From: Sporomusa termitida
Lineage (GTDB): Bacteria; Bacillota; Negativicutes; Sporomusales; Sporomusaceae
Assembly: GCF_007641255.1 (NCBI RefSeq)
Contig: NZ_CP036259.1
Coordinates: 2,480,001-2,544,000, forward strand
DNA: 64,000 bases
Reading direction: 5' to 3'
Shown here: piece after piece, positions 43,075 to 53,032 of the stretch
Numbering within the stretch: position 1 is the stretch's first letter
How the letters are laid out: each line of letters starts with the position of its first letter
Notes under the pieces: model-generated
Database searches by the model: none
Seen by the model: the letters and a program-made list of their open reading frames with translations, nothing else
Told to the model about the DNA's origin: nothing
Made by a program: the position numbers and the translations under genes

Positions 43075-44379
43075 ATGACTGACATAAACAGCACACCCTA
43101 CATCGGACCGGAAGAAGTCGTCCGGAAAAAGAAAGAATATATCATTCCCTGTGTTTACCATTTCTACGCGCAACCGATGCAGCTGGTCAGGGGCGAGATG
43201 CAGTACCTGTATGATCATACCGGCAGGCAGTATCTTGACTGCTTTGCCGGTGTATCTGTTGTCAACTGCGGGCACTGTCACCCCGAAATTACACAAGCGA
43301 TCTGCGACCAGGTTACTACTCTCCAGCATACCTGTACAATCTACCTTACCGAAAACATTGTTAATCTGGCTGAGAACCTGGCCCAAATCACACCAGGCCG
43401 TCTGCAAAAAACCTTTTTTTGCGCCAGCGGTACTGAAGCCAATGAAGGAGCCGCCCTGCTGGCCTCGCTTTATACCGGCAGGCAGGAGTTTATCAGCCTG
43501 CGGCAGGGACTCCACGGCCGTACCAAGTTGACTATGAGCCTTACCGGCCTGTCCATGTGGCGCACTGATACCAGCCCGGTCGGCGGTATCAGCTTTGCCC
43601 CTAATGCCTATTGCTATCGCTGTCCTTATGGCAAACGTCATCCCGAATGTGACTTAGCTTGTGCCAATGAGCTTGAAGCGGTAATCAAAACGGCCACGTC
43701 CGGCCGGGTAGCAGCGTTGATTGCCGAGCCTATTCAGGGCAACGGCGGCATTATTACCCCGCCCCCCGGCTATTTTAAGCGGGTAAAAGAAATTCTTGCC
43801 CACCATAATATCCTGCTGATTATTGACGAAGTCCAGACAGGCTTTGGCCGTACCGGCAAGATGTTCGCCATTGAGCATTATGGCGTTGAACCTGATATTA
43901 TGACCATGGCCAAAGCCCTCGGCAACGGGACCCCGGTCGGTGCCTTTACTTCCCGTTCCGAAATTGCCGATGCCTATACCCGTCCCGGTGCTTCGACGCT
44001 GGGCGGCAATCCGGTAACCTCGGCTGCCGCCCTCGCAACCCTTAAGGTGTTAACAAAGTATAACCTGCCTGATCGGGCCGCAGAACTCGGCCGCTATCTA
44101 AAATGCGGCCTGACCGAGCTGCAAAAGCAACATCCGCTGATTGGTGATATCCGCGGTCATGGTCTTATGGTGGGGGCTGAACTCGTGAACCCTGACAAAT
44201 CGCCGGCAGCAGCGCAGCTTGATGTTATCCTTGAACATATGAAAGCCCGGGGGATTCTCATCGGTAAAAACGGGCCGGAACGCAATGTCATGGCCTTCCA
44301 GCCGCCGCTTGTCATCACCCGCGCTGACCTGGATAATATGCTCAACCAACTGGCCGAGGTATTGAAGCTGCTGGCTTAA
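43075..44379 (+). CDS. class III PLP aminotransferase
   Basis: Protein of 434 aa from the ATG at 43075 (GAGAGGTG upstream). Class III signatures: GVSVVNCGHCHPEI near 62, CASGTEANE near 120, DEVQTGFGRTG near 250, and the PLP Lys in TMAKALGNG near 282. It resembles alanine-glyoxylate (AGXT2) and 4-aminobutyrate transaminases; the substrate is not settled. An unusual CYRCPYGKRHPECDLAC insertion (four Cys, near 180-200) is typical of some AGXT2-like members. Terminator follows. Confidence 0.87.
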   Translation: MTDINSTPYIGPEEVVRKKKEYIIPCVYHFYAQPMQLVRGEMQYLYDHTGRQYLDCFAGVSVVNCGHCHPEITQAICDQVTTLQHTCTIYLTENIVNLAENLAQITPGRLQKTFFCASGTEANEGAALLASLYTGRQEFISLRQGLHGRTKLTMSLTGLSMWRTDTSPVGGISFAPNAYCYRCPYGKRHPECDLACANELEAVIKTATSGRVAALIAEPIQGNGGIITPPPGYFKRVKEILAHHNILLIIDEVQTGFGRTGKMFAIEHYGVEPDIMTMAKALGNGTPVGAFTSRSEIADAYTRPGASTLGGNPVTSAAALATLKVLTKYNLPDRAAELGRYLKCGLTELQKQHPLIGDIRGHGLMVGAELVNPDKSPAAAQLDVILEHMKARGILIGKNGPERNVMAFQPPLVITRADLDNMLNQLAEVLKLLA

Positions 44380-44396
44380 TTGATATCGCGGCTTGG

Positions 44397-44424
44397 AAAC
44401 GTCCCGCTAACCGGGACGTTTTTT
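44397..44424 (+). terminator. terminator after the aminotransferase gene
   Basis: AACGTCCCG/CGGGACGTT, 9-bp stem, 5-base loop, then TTTTT. Confidence 0.92.
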
Positions 44425-44447
44425 GCATTTACTGTAAGTCCCATTCC

Positions 44448-44738
44448 CTAACTTTGCAGGCCCCGTACTGAACGCTGTTTCTTCCGGGTACGGGCATCTT
44501 TAAGACCAGGCGTAAGCGGTACTATTGCCAGACGGCGTTCCCGGGGCGCTGCAAGGCGGACAACATGGGCAGCCCCCATGACCAAAGCAAACCCGCCCCA
44601 GAAAGCAATAAAGACTTTGCCGGCGGTTGATCCCAGGAACACAGGCAGGTTAACAGCAAATAGCATTAACATGGCTGTCAGTGCAATTAAGCTGACTAAA
44701 GATGCAAACTTGCCGTTTTTTCTCTTAAACCCTTTCAT
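44448..44738 (-). CDS. small two-span membrane protein, unknown
   Basis: Protein of 96 aa. Basic N-terminus, hydrophobic segments at about 13-32 and 40-60, then a basic, Arg-rich cytosolic tail. GGGA-type Shine-Dalgarno upstream. No family recognised. Convergent with the aminotransferase gene. Confidence 0.6.
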   Translation of the reverse strand: MKGFKRKNGKFASLVSLIALTAMLMLFAVNLPVFLGSTAGKVFIAFWGGFALVMGAAHVVRLAAPRERRLAIVPLTPGLKDARTRKKQRSVRGLQS

Positions 44739-44811
44739 CTAACCGCTTCCCTTCATCAGAACTCAGGCCTTTTCTTTAGAGTATATGACAACAACCTGGT
44801 CTTTATTAATC

Positions 44812-44846
44812 AAAAACAGCAGCAGCTTGCCAAAGCCACTGCTGTT
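44812..44846 (-). terminator. terminator after the sensor kinase gene
   Basis: On the minus strand AACAGCAG and CTGCTGTT pair, with an inner GC/GC closing a TTTG loop, followed by TTTTTG. Confidence 0.72.
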
Positions 44847-44856
44847 GCCGGTGTAT

Positions 44857-46134
44857 TTACACCTTACTTTTAACAGGTAAAGTGATATAAAACTGTGTTC
44901 CTACGTTAGGTACGCTCTCAACCCGGATTCTGCCGCCATGCTTTTCAACAATCCACTGCGCAATCGAGAGGCCGAGTCCGGCACCGCCGGTTTCCCGGTG
45001 GCGGGCTTTGTCACCGCGAAAGAAGCGGTCAAAAATACGGGCCAGATCCTCAGGCAATATCCCGCAGCCGGTGTCTGCCACTTTCAATAGAACCTGATTT
45101 TGCAGCCGCGAACAGGTAATGGTAATCTGCCCTGGCGGCACGGTGTATTTTAAAGCATTATCCAGCAGGATAACCATCAGTTGATGCAGACGCTCCCTGT
45201 CACCTGTTATCTCAATCTGCGGCTCGATATTGACATGCAGTTCCAGCCCTTTAATTTCGAACAGGGGCCTGAATTGCTCAGCTACTGTCTCAACCACGTC
45301 ATCCACCATACACGCTTTGAGCTGCAGCTCCAGCTGATTGGCATCCGCTCTCGCCAATGTAAGCAGGGTGGATACAAGTTTGTTCATCCGTATCGCTTCC
45401 CGCAATATATTAGTTACCCGGGAGCTCTCCTGCTCGACAGTATTTTCCGGATGCCGCAGCATGATTTCCGCATTGGTTTTAACCACCGCCAGCGGTGTCC
45501 GCAGTTCATGCGAGGCATCAGCCACAAACTGCTGCTGCCTTTCCCAGGCTTTCTGAATAGGAACAAGCGCCAGACGGGCCAGGTAGTAGCCGGCTAAACC
45601 AATAACCACGCTGCCGGCAAACAGGCCGCAGGCAATAATGATTAGCAAATTGCCCAGCATGGCAACCTCTGAATCAACAATACTCACGGCGATAACCTCT
45701 TCGATTTCCAAAACCTTGCTGCCGTCTGAGCGAAATAATACTTTTTCTTCATACTGATAAGGCAAACATAATACTCTATAGATGTGGTCCGCATAGGTTG
45801 TTACCGTCAGACTGCCGGTTTCCAGTTGGGCGGCCAGTGTTTTAAGATTGTCCCCCTCTTCCGACGAGAACGGGGTTAATATGACAACCTGCCCACTGGC
45901 ATCCCGCAGCAGCATAATAACCCGGGGATCAAAAAATATCGAACGTCTTAAAGTAACGTCAGGCCGGCCGTTAACAACCCGGAAGGAGCTAATCCGGTCC
46001 CGCATGGACTTGTCAATATTTTCGAACAGCTGCGAACGCACATAGGAATAAAGCGTTGCCCCAAAAACCAGAAAGATTAAAATAAAAACCACCGAATTCA
46101 TTAAGGTCAGTTTACGGAGAATACGGGTAAACAT
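44857..46134 (-). CDS. sensor histidine kinase
   Basis: Protein of 425 aa. Membrane segments at about 11-31 and 160-184 enclose a 130-residue extracytoplasmic sensor domain. The HisKA domain has His209 in DASHELRTPLAVVKTNAE. ATPase motifs DNALKYT (N box), DTGCGI, RFFRGDKARH and GAGLGLSIA follow. No separate HAMP is obvious. It lies 2 bases after the response regulator gene, so the two form an operon. The signal is unknown. Confidence 0.93.
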   Translation of the reverse strand: MFTRILRKLTLMNSVVFILIFLVFGATLYSYVRSQLFENIDKSMRDRISSFRVVNGRPDVTLRRSIFFDPRVIMLLRDASGQVVILTPFSSEEGDNLKTLAAQLETGSLTVTTYADHIYRVLCLPYQYEEKVLFRSDGSKVLEIEEVIAVSIVDSEVAMLGNLLIIIACGLFAGSVVIGLAGYYLARLALVPIQKAWERQQQFVADASHELRTPLAVVKTNAEIMLRHPENTVEQESSRVTNILREAIRMNKLVSTLLTLARADANQLELQLKACMVDDVVETVAEQFRPLFEIKGLELHVNIEPQIEITGDRERLHQLMVILLDNALKYTVPPGQITITCSRLQNQVLLKVADTGCGILPEDLARIFDRFFRGDKARHRETGGAGLGLSIAQWIVEKHGGRIRVESVPNVGTQFYITLPVKSKV

Positions 46135-46136
46135 GC

Positions 46137-46811
46137 CTATTTGGCCCTCAACATAAATCCGGCACCACGGACGGTGTTAATAAGAGCATCCCGGCCATAA
46201 GGGGCTAATTTTTTTCTTAAATAATGCACATATAAATCAACAATACCTGCTGTTGTCTCTGATTCAAAGCCCCAGATCCGGTCAAAAATCTGTTCCCGCG
46301 TGAGTATCTGTTCGCTATTTAACACAAAAAACTCCAACAGCTCAAATTCTTTGAGGGTCAAGTCCAAAAGCCGGTCACCCAGCGAGGCCTGTTTGAGCTT
46401 GTCATTAATCAAAATATCACAATAGGAAATTTCCCCTTCCTGCCCGACATTGCCCCGTCGGCGCAGCAATGCTTTGACCCTGGCCAGCAGCTCAGGTACC
46501 GCAAAAGGTTTTACAAGATAGTCATCCGCCCCGTTATTTAACCCTGTCACCTTATCCTCCACACTGTCTCTGGCCGTCAAGAGGAGAATAGGTGTGGTAA
46601 TCCCCTTGTTCCTCAGCCGCTTAACTATTTCCAGCCCGGTTATTTCCGGCAGCATAATATCTAGAATAAACAAATCATGGATCTCTTGTTCGGCCAGGTA
46701 TAATCCCTCATCACCGGTGCCGGCACCATCCACCAGATAGTTCTCTTCCCGGAGTACATCAGTAACGGCTTCACGGAGCGGCTTTTCATCCTCAACAACA
46801 AGAATCTTCAC
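46137..46811 (-). CDS. OmpR-family response regulator
   Basis: Protein of 224 aa. Receiver domain with phospho-acceptor Asp51 in LFILDIMLPE and Lys in VKPF near 101. The winged-helix DNA-binding domain spans 130-222 (LTLKEFELLEFF, TVRGAGFML). It is activated by the adjacent kinase. AGGAGG lies before the ATG. Target genes cannot be told from the sequence; the porin gene nearby is one option. Confidence 0.94.
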   Translation of the reverse strand: MKILVVEDEKPLREAVTDVLREENYLVDGAGTGDEGLYLAEQEIHDLFILDIMLPEITGLEIVKRLRNKGITTPILLLTARDSVEDKVTGLNNGADDYLVKPFAVPELLARVKALLRRRGNVGQEGEISYCDILINDKLKQASLGDRLLDLTLKEFELLEFFVLNSEQILTREQIFDRIWGFESETTAGIVDLYVHYLRKKLAPYGRDALINTVRGAGFMLRAK

Positions 46812-46860
46812 TTGGAACCTCCTGATAATTAAAATACTAAAGCTAAGATATGCTTAAATA

Positions 46861-46901
46861 AAAAAGGCTATGCAAAACTGCCTGATAGCAGTTGCGCAGC
46901 C
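46861..46901 (-). terminator. terminator after sepF
   Basis: On the minus strand GGCTGCGCAACTG pairs imperfectly with CAGTTTTGCATAGCC and runs into TTTTTTATTT. Confidence 0.85.
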
Positions 46902-46910
46902 CCTGATACA

Positions 46911-47348
46911 TTATTCTTTTACCCGTACATAGGTGGGTACCGAATAGGCAAATATTTTTTTATCAATGTCAATATTCGCGTACGTATACAGGACTACCTG
47001 TTCGGATATGCGCTGGACGCAACCATCCAAAATATAACACACGCCATTGAGAAAATCACTCATGCGCTGCTGTGTGGCCAGATCGACCTGCTGATAATTA
47101 ACAATAATGGCAATACTATTTCTCAGGTGATCAGCATAAGCCTGGACATCATCAAATCCTGTCGGCAGATCAATTATTATTTTCAGGGGTCCTGCTGACT
47201 GACTATGGACTTTCAACCTGGGGCGGCGTTCGCTTTCCTGCCCACTATTGTCTTTGACAGCAGGTATTGCCGCCCTGTCAGACCCCGCAGCCTGATCATC
47301 AGGTGGTATTAAAAAACTTGTTAATTTATCGATTAATCCTAGGGCCAT
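46911..47348 (-). CDS. sepF: SepF cell division protein
   Basis: Protein of 145 aa from the ATG at 47348 (GGGGAGG upstream); the open frame continues about 59 codons further upstream without support. An N-terminal amphipathic helix (MALGLIDKLTSFL) binds the membrane, then a linker, then the SepF core from about 50 (VHSQSAGPLKIIIDLPTGFDD) to 145. It anchors FtsZ at the division septum. It is alone here, followed by a terminator. Confidence 0.88.
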   Translation of the reverse strand: MALGLIDKLTSFLIPPDDQAAGSDRAAIPAVKDNSGQESERRPRLKVHSQSAGPLKIIIDLPTGFDDVQAYADHLRNSIAIIVNYQQVDLATQQRMSDFLNGVCYILDGCVQRISEQVVLYTYANIDIDKKIFAYSVPTYVRVKE

Positions 47349-47617
47349 TATTATTGCCTCCCCACCGGAGATTACTCTGTTTTTCGGGTTATTCGACACG
47401 CATGTGCTAATTCCTGCCAGTTCAGGGCGAAAAATACTGCGAATAATAAAAAAAGAGGAAAAAAGCCTACTTATCCGGAAATTTCCTCTACCAAAAGACA
47501 AAATCCCTGGTAATATCAGAGACAAATACTTTTCTTATACCCAGGTTCCTGCCTGACAACGGCTGAAGCCTTAATCAGCCTTGGTTTTTATCAGCAAGAA
47601 ATGGATCTATAATAATA

Positions 47618-47642
47618 CAAAAAAAGACTACTTTTGTAGTCT
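47618..47642 (-). terminator. terminator after the outer membrane protein gene
   Basis: AGACTAC/GTAGTCT with a 4-base loop, followed on the minus strand by TTTTTTT. It sits 20 bases past the stop. Confidence 0.88.
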
Positions 47643-47662
47643 CTCTTTGGCGAAGTGCCTGC

Positions 47663-48280
47663 TTAAAATTTATAGTTTGCACCAAAACCCATACCTTTGG
47701 CTTTAATACCCAAATCATCATTCTCAAAACTGCGATACCCGGCATCCAGGGTAATGTTGCTTGCTAACCCATAAGTCAGGCCGGCTTTCCAGTCTTGTAC
47801 ATTTTCTGAGCGGATATAGGATGCATAACTGTCCACCTTGTCGGCAATGGCACCTTTATAGGCCACACCGGCAAATATTTCACTTGTTGAAACAGAATCA
47901 TTACTTGCTTTAAGCTCAGATTTTACATTACCGACAGAAACAGCAACATTTTTGTTCAATTTATATTGCAGCCCGATTTCGGTGGAATTGAGATTCATAT
48001 CGTTAAAGTAGCCATAAGCAGGTGAATAGAAGGTTTGCGACTCAGAATTCAGATAGTCACCGGTAATAGCAAGTTTATCACTTAAACCATAGGCAGCCTG
48101 AAAATTATTATTTTTCAACTTGCCCATATCCCCAAGTACATCCACACTGCTCTTTAGATTATAATGCGAATAACCAATCTCTCCTTGTCCTGCGGCTGTA
48201 TCGATACCCGGTACACTTGCAAAAGCAGTACCAGCCAAAGTAAGAGAAGCAAGCATGGTTGTCAGGATCACTTTTTTCAT
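47663..48280 (-). CDS. outer membrane beta-barrel protein
   Basis: Protein of 205 aa. Signal peptide (MKKVILTTMLASLTLAGTAFA, cleaved near residue 21), then alternating polar/hydrophobic strands with many Asn, Tyr and Gly. The C-terminal strand ends GFGANYKF, the aromatic terminus recognised by the Bam machinery. It suggests a small porin of a diderm Firmicute. No S-layer homology domain is seen. GGAGGAAG precedes the ATG. Confidence 0.82.
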   Translation of the reverse strand: MKKVILTTMLASLTLAGTAFASVPGIDTAAGQGEIGYSHYNLKSSVDVLGDMGKLKNNNFQAAYGLSDKLAITGDYLNSESQTFYSPAYGYFNDMNLNSTEIGLQYKLNKNVAVSVGNVKSELKASNDSVSTSEIFAGVAYKGAIADKVDSYASYIRSENVQDWKAGLTYGLASNITLDAGYRSFENDDLGIKAKGMGFGANYKF

Positions 48281-48526
48281 GAGTAATCTTCCTCCTCAAT
48301 GTATTCGGTTATAGATTAACTTAACATACCGCTAGTATACTATTCATTTTTTTGATTTTTTTTAGAATGGGGTTAGCATTATTTAGCAGCCCTTGCTACC
48401 GCGCAGGCAATAATACCGGTATGGCCAGAGTCCTGAAAATATTGCAGCATATTCTGCTGGCCGCCGGCTCAGTCATCACGGCCCGAATCAGGCCTGGTTG
48501 CTGAGAAGCAGCTCCTATACTCTCTA
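48281..48526. other. intergenic stretch without recognisable gene
   Basis: About 245 bases (up to the terminator at 48527) between the outer membrane gene and the terminator. It has AT-rich sequence near the porin start and a GC-rich part (48370-48520) whose short open frames lack Shine-Dalgarno signals. Apart from probable promoter sequence for the porin gene I see nothing definite. Confidence 0.5.
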
Positions 48527-48569
48527 AAAAAGCTAATCTGTGCACTTTTACTGCACAGACTAGCTTTTT
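48527..48569. terminator. long terminator hairpin
   Basis: An 18-bp stem (AAAAGCTAATCTGTGCA against its complement, one mismatch) with a 7-base loop. T5 follows in both directions. It lies downstream of the isochorismatase-like gene. Confidence 0.85.
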
Positions 48570-48681
48570 ACCACGCCAAATAGCAAATGTATGCAAATTT
48601 CTGCCGCCCAGCCCAAGAGCAGGCGGCTTCTGCCGGCAGCGTCAGGGACCTGGCACCAGCTTATTGTCCGGCAATACCCAC

Positions 48682-49221
48682 CTACTTGACCAGCTTCGAG
48701 ATTGTTTTAAAAGCCTCCGACCCAGCCTGACGGCAAAGCTCAAACAGGATGGATTCCACCGTGGTCAGCACGGCCCCCGCCTGTTCCATCCGCCGTAAAG
48801 CAATCTCATAATCCCGGTCAGTGCGCGAGCCTACCGCATCAGTCACAACAACAGGCACCAAGCCGTGCTCCTTCAGATCAATCACTGTTTGCAAAACACA
48901 GATGTGAGCCTCAATCCCGGCAATAATGACAGCTTTCCTGCCACTCCCCTGTAACTGGGCCAGCAGCGGCTCACTGCCGCAGCAGCTAAAGGTCAGCTTA
49001 TCCCAATACCCGGTAGTAAAATATGGGCGGAGCTCTTCAATTGTATCGCCAAGCCCCCGGGGATATTGCCGGGCGGCCATCATCGGCACGGCCAGAGCTT
49101 TTAGGCCGGCCAGCAAAATCAGCGTTTTTTTGATTAGTTCCTGATGGCGGTTAATGTGCGGAAACAGTTTTTCCTGCATATCCACTACCAATAATAATGC
49201 GTTTTCCTTTTCAATTCGCAC
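48682..49221 (-). CDS. isochorismatase-like cysteine hydrolase (YcaC type)
   Basis: Protein of 179 aa from GTG 49221 (GAGGGGG upstream). Cys-hydrolase triad: Asp in LLLVVDMQEKLFP (about 14), Lys in WDKLTFSCC (about 75), and Cys in GIEAHICVLQT (about 107). Family members hydrolyse amides or other small substrates; the physiological substrate is unknown. Lies downstream of typA on the same strand. Confidence 0.86.
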   Translation of the reverse strand: MRIEKENALLLVVDMQEKLFPHINRHQELIKKTLILLAGLKALAVPMMAARQYPRGLGDTIEELRPYFTTGYWDKLTFSCCGSEPLLAQLQGSGRKAVIIAGIEAHICVLQTVIDLKEHGLVPVVVTDAVGSRTDRDYEIALRRMEQAGAVLTTVESILFELCRQAGSEAFKTISKLVK

Positions 49222-49315
49222 CTTTTTACCCCCTCTTCATGTCCTGAACGAAATTGAGGAAACGAGACTGCCACGGTCTGTGCCTGTGAAACAATCTCGC
49301 TTCCGGTTTACCTGC

Positions 49316-51130
49316 TTACTGGGATTCTTTTTTCCGTTCGCGGCCGCGCAGATGCCTATCCAGGGTTGCCTTGCGCAGGCGGATACTTTGCGGTGTAACC
49401 TCCACAGCCTCATCGTCATTAATATATTCAAGCGCTTGTTCAAGGCTCAGGATGCGGGGCGGGGTTAAGCGGACAGCATCATCTGTCCCGCTGGCCCGCA
49501 TGTTGGTAACATGTTTTTTCTTGCAGGGATTAACATCCATGTCCATTTCCCGGGCATTTTCACCGACAATCATCCCCTGGTACACAGCCTGCCCGGGCAC
49601 AACAAACATAATGCCCCGGTCCTGAATACTATTGATGCCATAACCTGTAGTCTCACCATCTTCAAAAGCCACCAGCGCGCCCCGGGTACGGCCGGGAATA
49701 TCGCCCTTGTAGGGGACATAACCATGGAATATATGATGCATAATGCCATTGCCTTTGGTATTGGTCAAAAATTCAGATCTAAAACCGATCAGACCCCGGG
49801 CCGGAACAATAAATTCCATCCGCAGGTAGCCGGCCAGTTCAATCATGTTGACAAGATCAGCCCGCCGGGTTCCCAGTGATTCCATGACTGCGCCCATAAA
49901 TTCCTGCGGCACATCAATTGTTAAAAACTCCATCGGTTCGCAGCGCTTACCGTTAATCTGCTTATAAATTACCTGAGGTTTACCGATTTGCAATTCATAA
50001 CCTTCCCGCCGCATGGTCTCAATCAGGATGGACAGGTGCAGTTCACCCCGGCCGGCCACCTCAAATGAGTCGGCATTCTCGGTCTCCGTTACCCGCAGGC
50101 TGACATTGGTTTCCGCTTCCCGGAACAGACGGTCACGAATATGGCGGGAGGTGACAAACTGGCCCTCACGACCGGCAAACGGGCTGGTATTGACGGCAAA
50201 CGTCATTGCCAGGGTTGGCTCGTCAATTCTGATTGTGGGTAATGCCTCCGGGTTCTCGGTATCTGCCACTGTATCGCCAATATTGACTGATTCAAGACCA
50301 ATCATGGCAATAATGTCACCTAACGCCGCCGCTTTAACCTCAGTACGCTTCAAGCCTTCATAGATGTATACTTTGCCGATTTTTGCCTTGGTTTCGGTCT
50401 CGCCGTTCAGAATTACAACATTTTGACCGCTGGCAACACGGCCTCTGACAACACGGCCAATCGCAATCCGGCCAACATAATCATCATAATCAAGGGTGGT
50501 AATCATAACCTGGAGCAGTCCATCAATGTCGCCCCGGGGCGCAGGTATCGTTTTTTCGATACATTCAAACAATGGCTGCAAATTATCGCTGGCATCATCC
50601 ATGGCCATTTTGGCAATGCCTTCCCTGGCAGTGGCGTACACGACCGGGAAATCGAGCTGTTCATCATTGGCTTCAAGCTCAATAAACAGCTCCAGCACCT
50701 CATCAACAACGTCCTCCACCCGTTGATCCGGGCGGTCAATCTTATTAATCACCACAATGGGTTTAAGTTTTTGTTCCAGCGCTTTTCTTAAAACATATTT
50801 GGTTTGGGGCATGGGGCCTTCAAAAGCGTCCACTAACAGCAATACGCCGTCAACCATATTGAGTACCCGTTCAACCTCGCCGCCAAAATCAGCGTGGCCG
50901 GGGGTATCGACAATATTAATCTTAGTTTCCTTATACATTACCGCCGTATTCTTGGATAAGATAGTGATGCCCCGCTCACGTTCAAGATCATTTGAATCCA
51001 TTACGCGTTCCGCTACATGCTCATTGGCGCGGAAAACATTGCTTTGTTTAAGCATAGCGTCTACTAATGTCGTTTTGCCGTGGTCAACGTGAGCAATGAT
51101 GGCAATATTACGTAAGTCTGTGCGTTCCAT
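49316..51130 (-). CDS. typA: ribosome-associated GTPase TypA/BipA
   Basis: Protein of 604 aa, normal length. GTPase motifs AHVDHGKTT (13-21), DTPGHADF (about 76), and NKIDRP (about 129). EF-G-like domains follow and a C-terminal TypA-specific domain. It binds the ribosome under stress and helps 50S assembly. A strong promoter and a short hairpin leader lie upstream. Confidence 0.97.
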   Translation of the reverse strand: MERTDLRNIAIIAHVDHGKTTLVDAMLKQSNVFRANEHVAERVMDSNDLERERGITILSKNTAVMYKETKINIVDTPGHADFGGEVERVLNMVDGVLLLVDAFEGPMPQTKYVLRKALEQKLKPIVVINKIDRPDQRVEDVVDEVLELFIELEANDEQLDFPVVYATAREGIAKMAMDDASDNLQPLFECIEKTIPAPRGDIDGLLQVMITTLDYDDYVGRIAIGRVVRGRVASGQNVVILNGETETKAKIGKVYIYEGLKRTEVKAAALGDIIAMIGLESVNIGDTVADTENPEALPTIRIDEPTLAMTFAVNTSPFAGREGQFVTSRHIRDRLFREAETNVSLRVTETENADSFEVAGRGELHLSILIETMRREGYELQIGKPQVIYKQINGKRCEPMEFLTIDVPQEFMGAVMESLGTRRADLVNMIELAGYLRMEFIVPARGLIGFRSEFLTNTKGNGIMHHIFHGYVPYKGDIPGRTRGALVAFEDGETTGYGINSIQDRGIMFVVPGQAVYQGMIVGENAREMDMDVNPCKKKHVTNMRASGTDDAVRLTPPRILSLEQALEYINDDEAVEVTPQSIRLRKATLDRHLRGRERKKESQ

Positions 51131-51160
51131 ATAAAATGATAGTCCTCCCTATAATGAACA

Positions 51161-51187
51161 AAAGGATGCTATTTTGCACCCTTTTGT
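51161..51187 (-). promoter_or_regulatory. hairpin in the typA leader
   Basis: On the minus strand AAAAGGGTGC and GCATCCTTTT pair across AAAATA and are followed by GTTC rather than a clean T run. It may be a weak attenuator between the typA promoter and its start. Confidence 0.4.
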
Positions 51188-51204
51188 AGTGTCATGCACA
51201 ATTC

Positions 51205-51233
51205 ACTATATTATACCAGTTCGCATATGTCAA
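51205..51233 (-). promoter_or_regulatory. sigma-A promoter of typA
   Basis: TTGACA, 17 bases, TATAGT on the minus strand, about 75 bases before the ATG. An overlapping TATAAT lies 12 bases after the -35. Confidence 0.8.
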
Positions 51234-51265
51234 ATTAAATTTTACTTTTTCCTGTTTTTTTCTAA

Positions 51266-52873
51266 TTATAAATCTTTCAGCGTCTTTCTGGTAAAGGTGC
51301 GGATTTTATCGGCGCGGCGGAGGGCATCCGGGAGCTTGCCGGCATTTATAGCCACAGCGTCTTCCAGTTTGAGCCGCAATTCAGCATATTCCCGCTCCAT
51401 TTCCGCCAGATAATCCCGTAATTGCTGCACCGCAGGTTCAACAGCCTCGATTGCCGAAGGTTCAATTTTCCAGTCACGCCCGGTAATCAGGACTGAATCA
51501 CCATATTGCGGGACATAGGTGGCGATGCCGAACTTTTCATCAATAAGCTGAGCAAACGGTTCTGCCATCTCTTCTTCGCCATGGACAATGAAAATGCTGG
51601 CAGGTTTGGATTCAAACTTACCCAGCCAGGTCATTAACTGATCCTGGTCGGCATGGGCGGAAAAACCATCCAGGTTATAAATTTTGGCTTTAACACTGAT
51701 TTCCTCCCCCATAATTTTAACCTTTTTAATACCCTCCAGCAAGCGCCGGCCCATACTGCCCTGGGCCTGATAGCCAACAAACAAAACTGCACTCTCCGGC
51801 CGCCACAGATTATGTTTCAGATGATGAAGGACACGGCCGGCATCAGCCATGCCGCTGGCAGAAATAATAATGGCCGGGCGGTCCAGCTTATTGATGGCCT
51901 TGGACTCATCGGCTGTCTTGGTATAGGTCAGCTGCGGCAGCTGCAGGGGATGCTGATTGTCTTTATACAGCATATCGTAGGCTTCCCGGTCATACTCCTG
52001 GGAATTTTTCAAAAATATATCTGTCGCCGAAATAGCCAGCGGGCTGTCAATAATAACAGGTATGTCAGGAATGAGACCGCCCTTAAACAGCATATTCAGA
52101 TGGTATAGCAGCGTCTGGGTGCGGCCAACGGCAAAGGAAGGGATGATCAAATTGCCGCCTCTGGCCACAGTGTCATTAACATAGGTTGCCAGCAGTTCCA
52201 CAGGGTCCTCCTGCTCATGCTGGCGGGCACCATAAGTAGACTCAACGACAATATAGTCGGCCTGGGCAATCATCGTCGGGTCCTTGATAATAGGCTGATC
52301 AGGCTGACCCAAATCCCCGGAGAATAAAAATTTGACTGTGCCCCCATTTTCAGTGATCCAGATTTCCACCATTGATGATCCCAGTATATGACCGGCATCC
52401 CGGAAGGCAACCGTAATTCCGTCGGCAAGCTCCAGCTTGGCGTCATAGGCAACAGGGGAAAACTGCTGCAGGCAGGCATAGGCTTCATCAACAGTATAGA
52501 GCGGTTCCACGGTCTTACGACCGGCCCGCTGTCCTTTGCGATTGGCAATCTCAGCCTCAAACTCCTGGATATGCCCACTGTCGGGCAGCATAATGCTGCA
52601 AAGTTCAGTTGTTACCTTAGTGGCATAAACAGGTCCTTTAAAACCCGATTTGCACAGCCGCGGTATCAGACCGCTATGATCAATATGGGCATGGGTCAAG
52701 AGTACCCCGTCAATGTCAGCCGGGTTATAGCTAAATGGCCTTCTGTTTAGCGCAACAATCGCTTTCGAGCCTTGAAACAACCCACAATCAATAAGGAATT
52801 TTTTTGAACCGATTTCTAAAAGGTAGGACGATCCGGTAACCATGCCGGCAGCCCCCAAAAAAGTTAACCGCAT
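51266..52873 (-). CDS. beta-CASP metallo-beta-lactamase RNase
   Basis: Protein of 535 aa from the ATG at 52873 (AAAGGAG upstream). MBL domain with zinc ligands in THAHIDHSG (about 57), DAGHILGS and FSGDLG. The beta-CASP insert has IIDSPLA and SASGMADAGRVL. A final RMMBL region has NLDGFSAHADQDQL near 410. It is a YsxC/CPSF-like RNA-processing nuclease of the cytosol. The C-terminal 60 residues form an extra helical tail. Single gene between typA and murB. Confidence 0.9.
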   Translation of the reverse strand: MRLTFLGAAGMVTGSSYLLEIGSKKFLIDCGLFQGSKAIVALNRRPFSYNPADIDGVLLTHAHIDHSGLIPRLCKSGFKGPVYATKVTTELCSIMLPDSGHIQEFEAEIANRKGQRAGRKTVEPLYTVDEAYACLQQFSPVAYDAKLELADGITVAFRDAGHILGSSMVEIWITENGGTVKFLFSGDLGQPDQPIIKDPTMIAQADYIVVESTYGARQHEQEDPVELLATYVNDTVARGGNLIIPSFAVGRTQTLLYHLNMLFKGGLIPDIPVIIDSPLAISATDIFLKNSQEYDREAYDMLYKDNQHPLQLPQLTYTKTADESKAINKLDRPAIIISASGMADAGRVLHHLKHNLWRPESAVLFVGYQAQGSMGRRLLEGIKKVKIMGEEISVKAKIYNLDGFSAHADQDQLMTWLGKFESKPASIFIVHGEEEMAEPFAQLIDEKFGIATYVPQYGDSVLITGRDWKIEPSAIEAVEPAVQQLRDYLAEMEREYAELRLKLEDAVAINAGKLPDALRRADKIRTFTRKTLKDL

Positions 52874-52984
52874 AAGTTTGACTCCTTTTATCCCATTTTT
52901 CATAAGAAACAGGTCACAGTTGTTGAATATTTAGAAACCTTTGCCTTTAAATTCTACACAAGCTGCTGATTTCCTGCAGAAATA

Positions 52985-53014
52985 GCAAAACCGGGACCGA
53001 GGCCCCGGTTTTGC
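52985..53014 (-). terminator. terminator after murB
   Basis: AAAACCGGG/CCCGGTTTT type stem of about 12 bp with a small GC-rich loop, T/A flanks on both sides; 19 bases past the murB stop. Confidence 0.85.
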
Positions 53015-53032
53015 TTATTATCCGGCAAAATA

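Noticed and set aside
48396-48596. Open frame of 66 codons on the minus strand after the isochorismatase-like gene
   Set aside because: It crosses a strong terminator hairpin and lacks a ribosome binding site.
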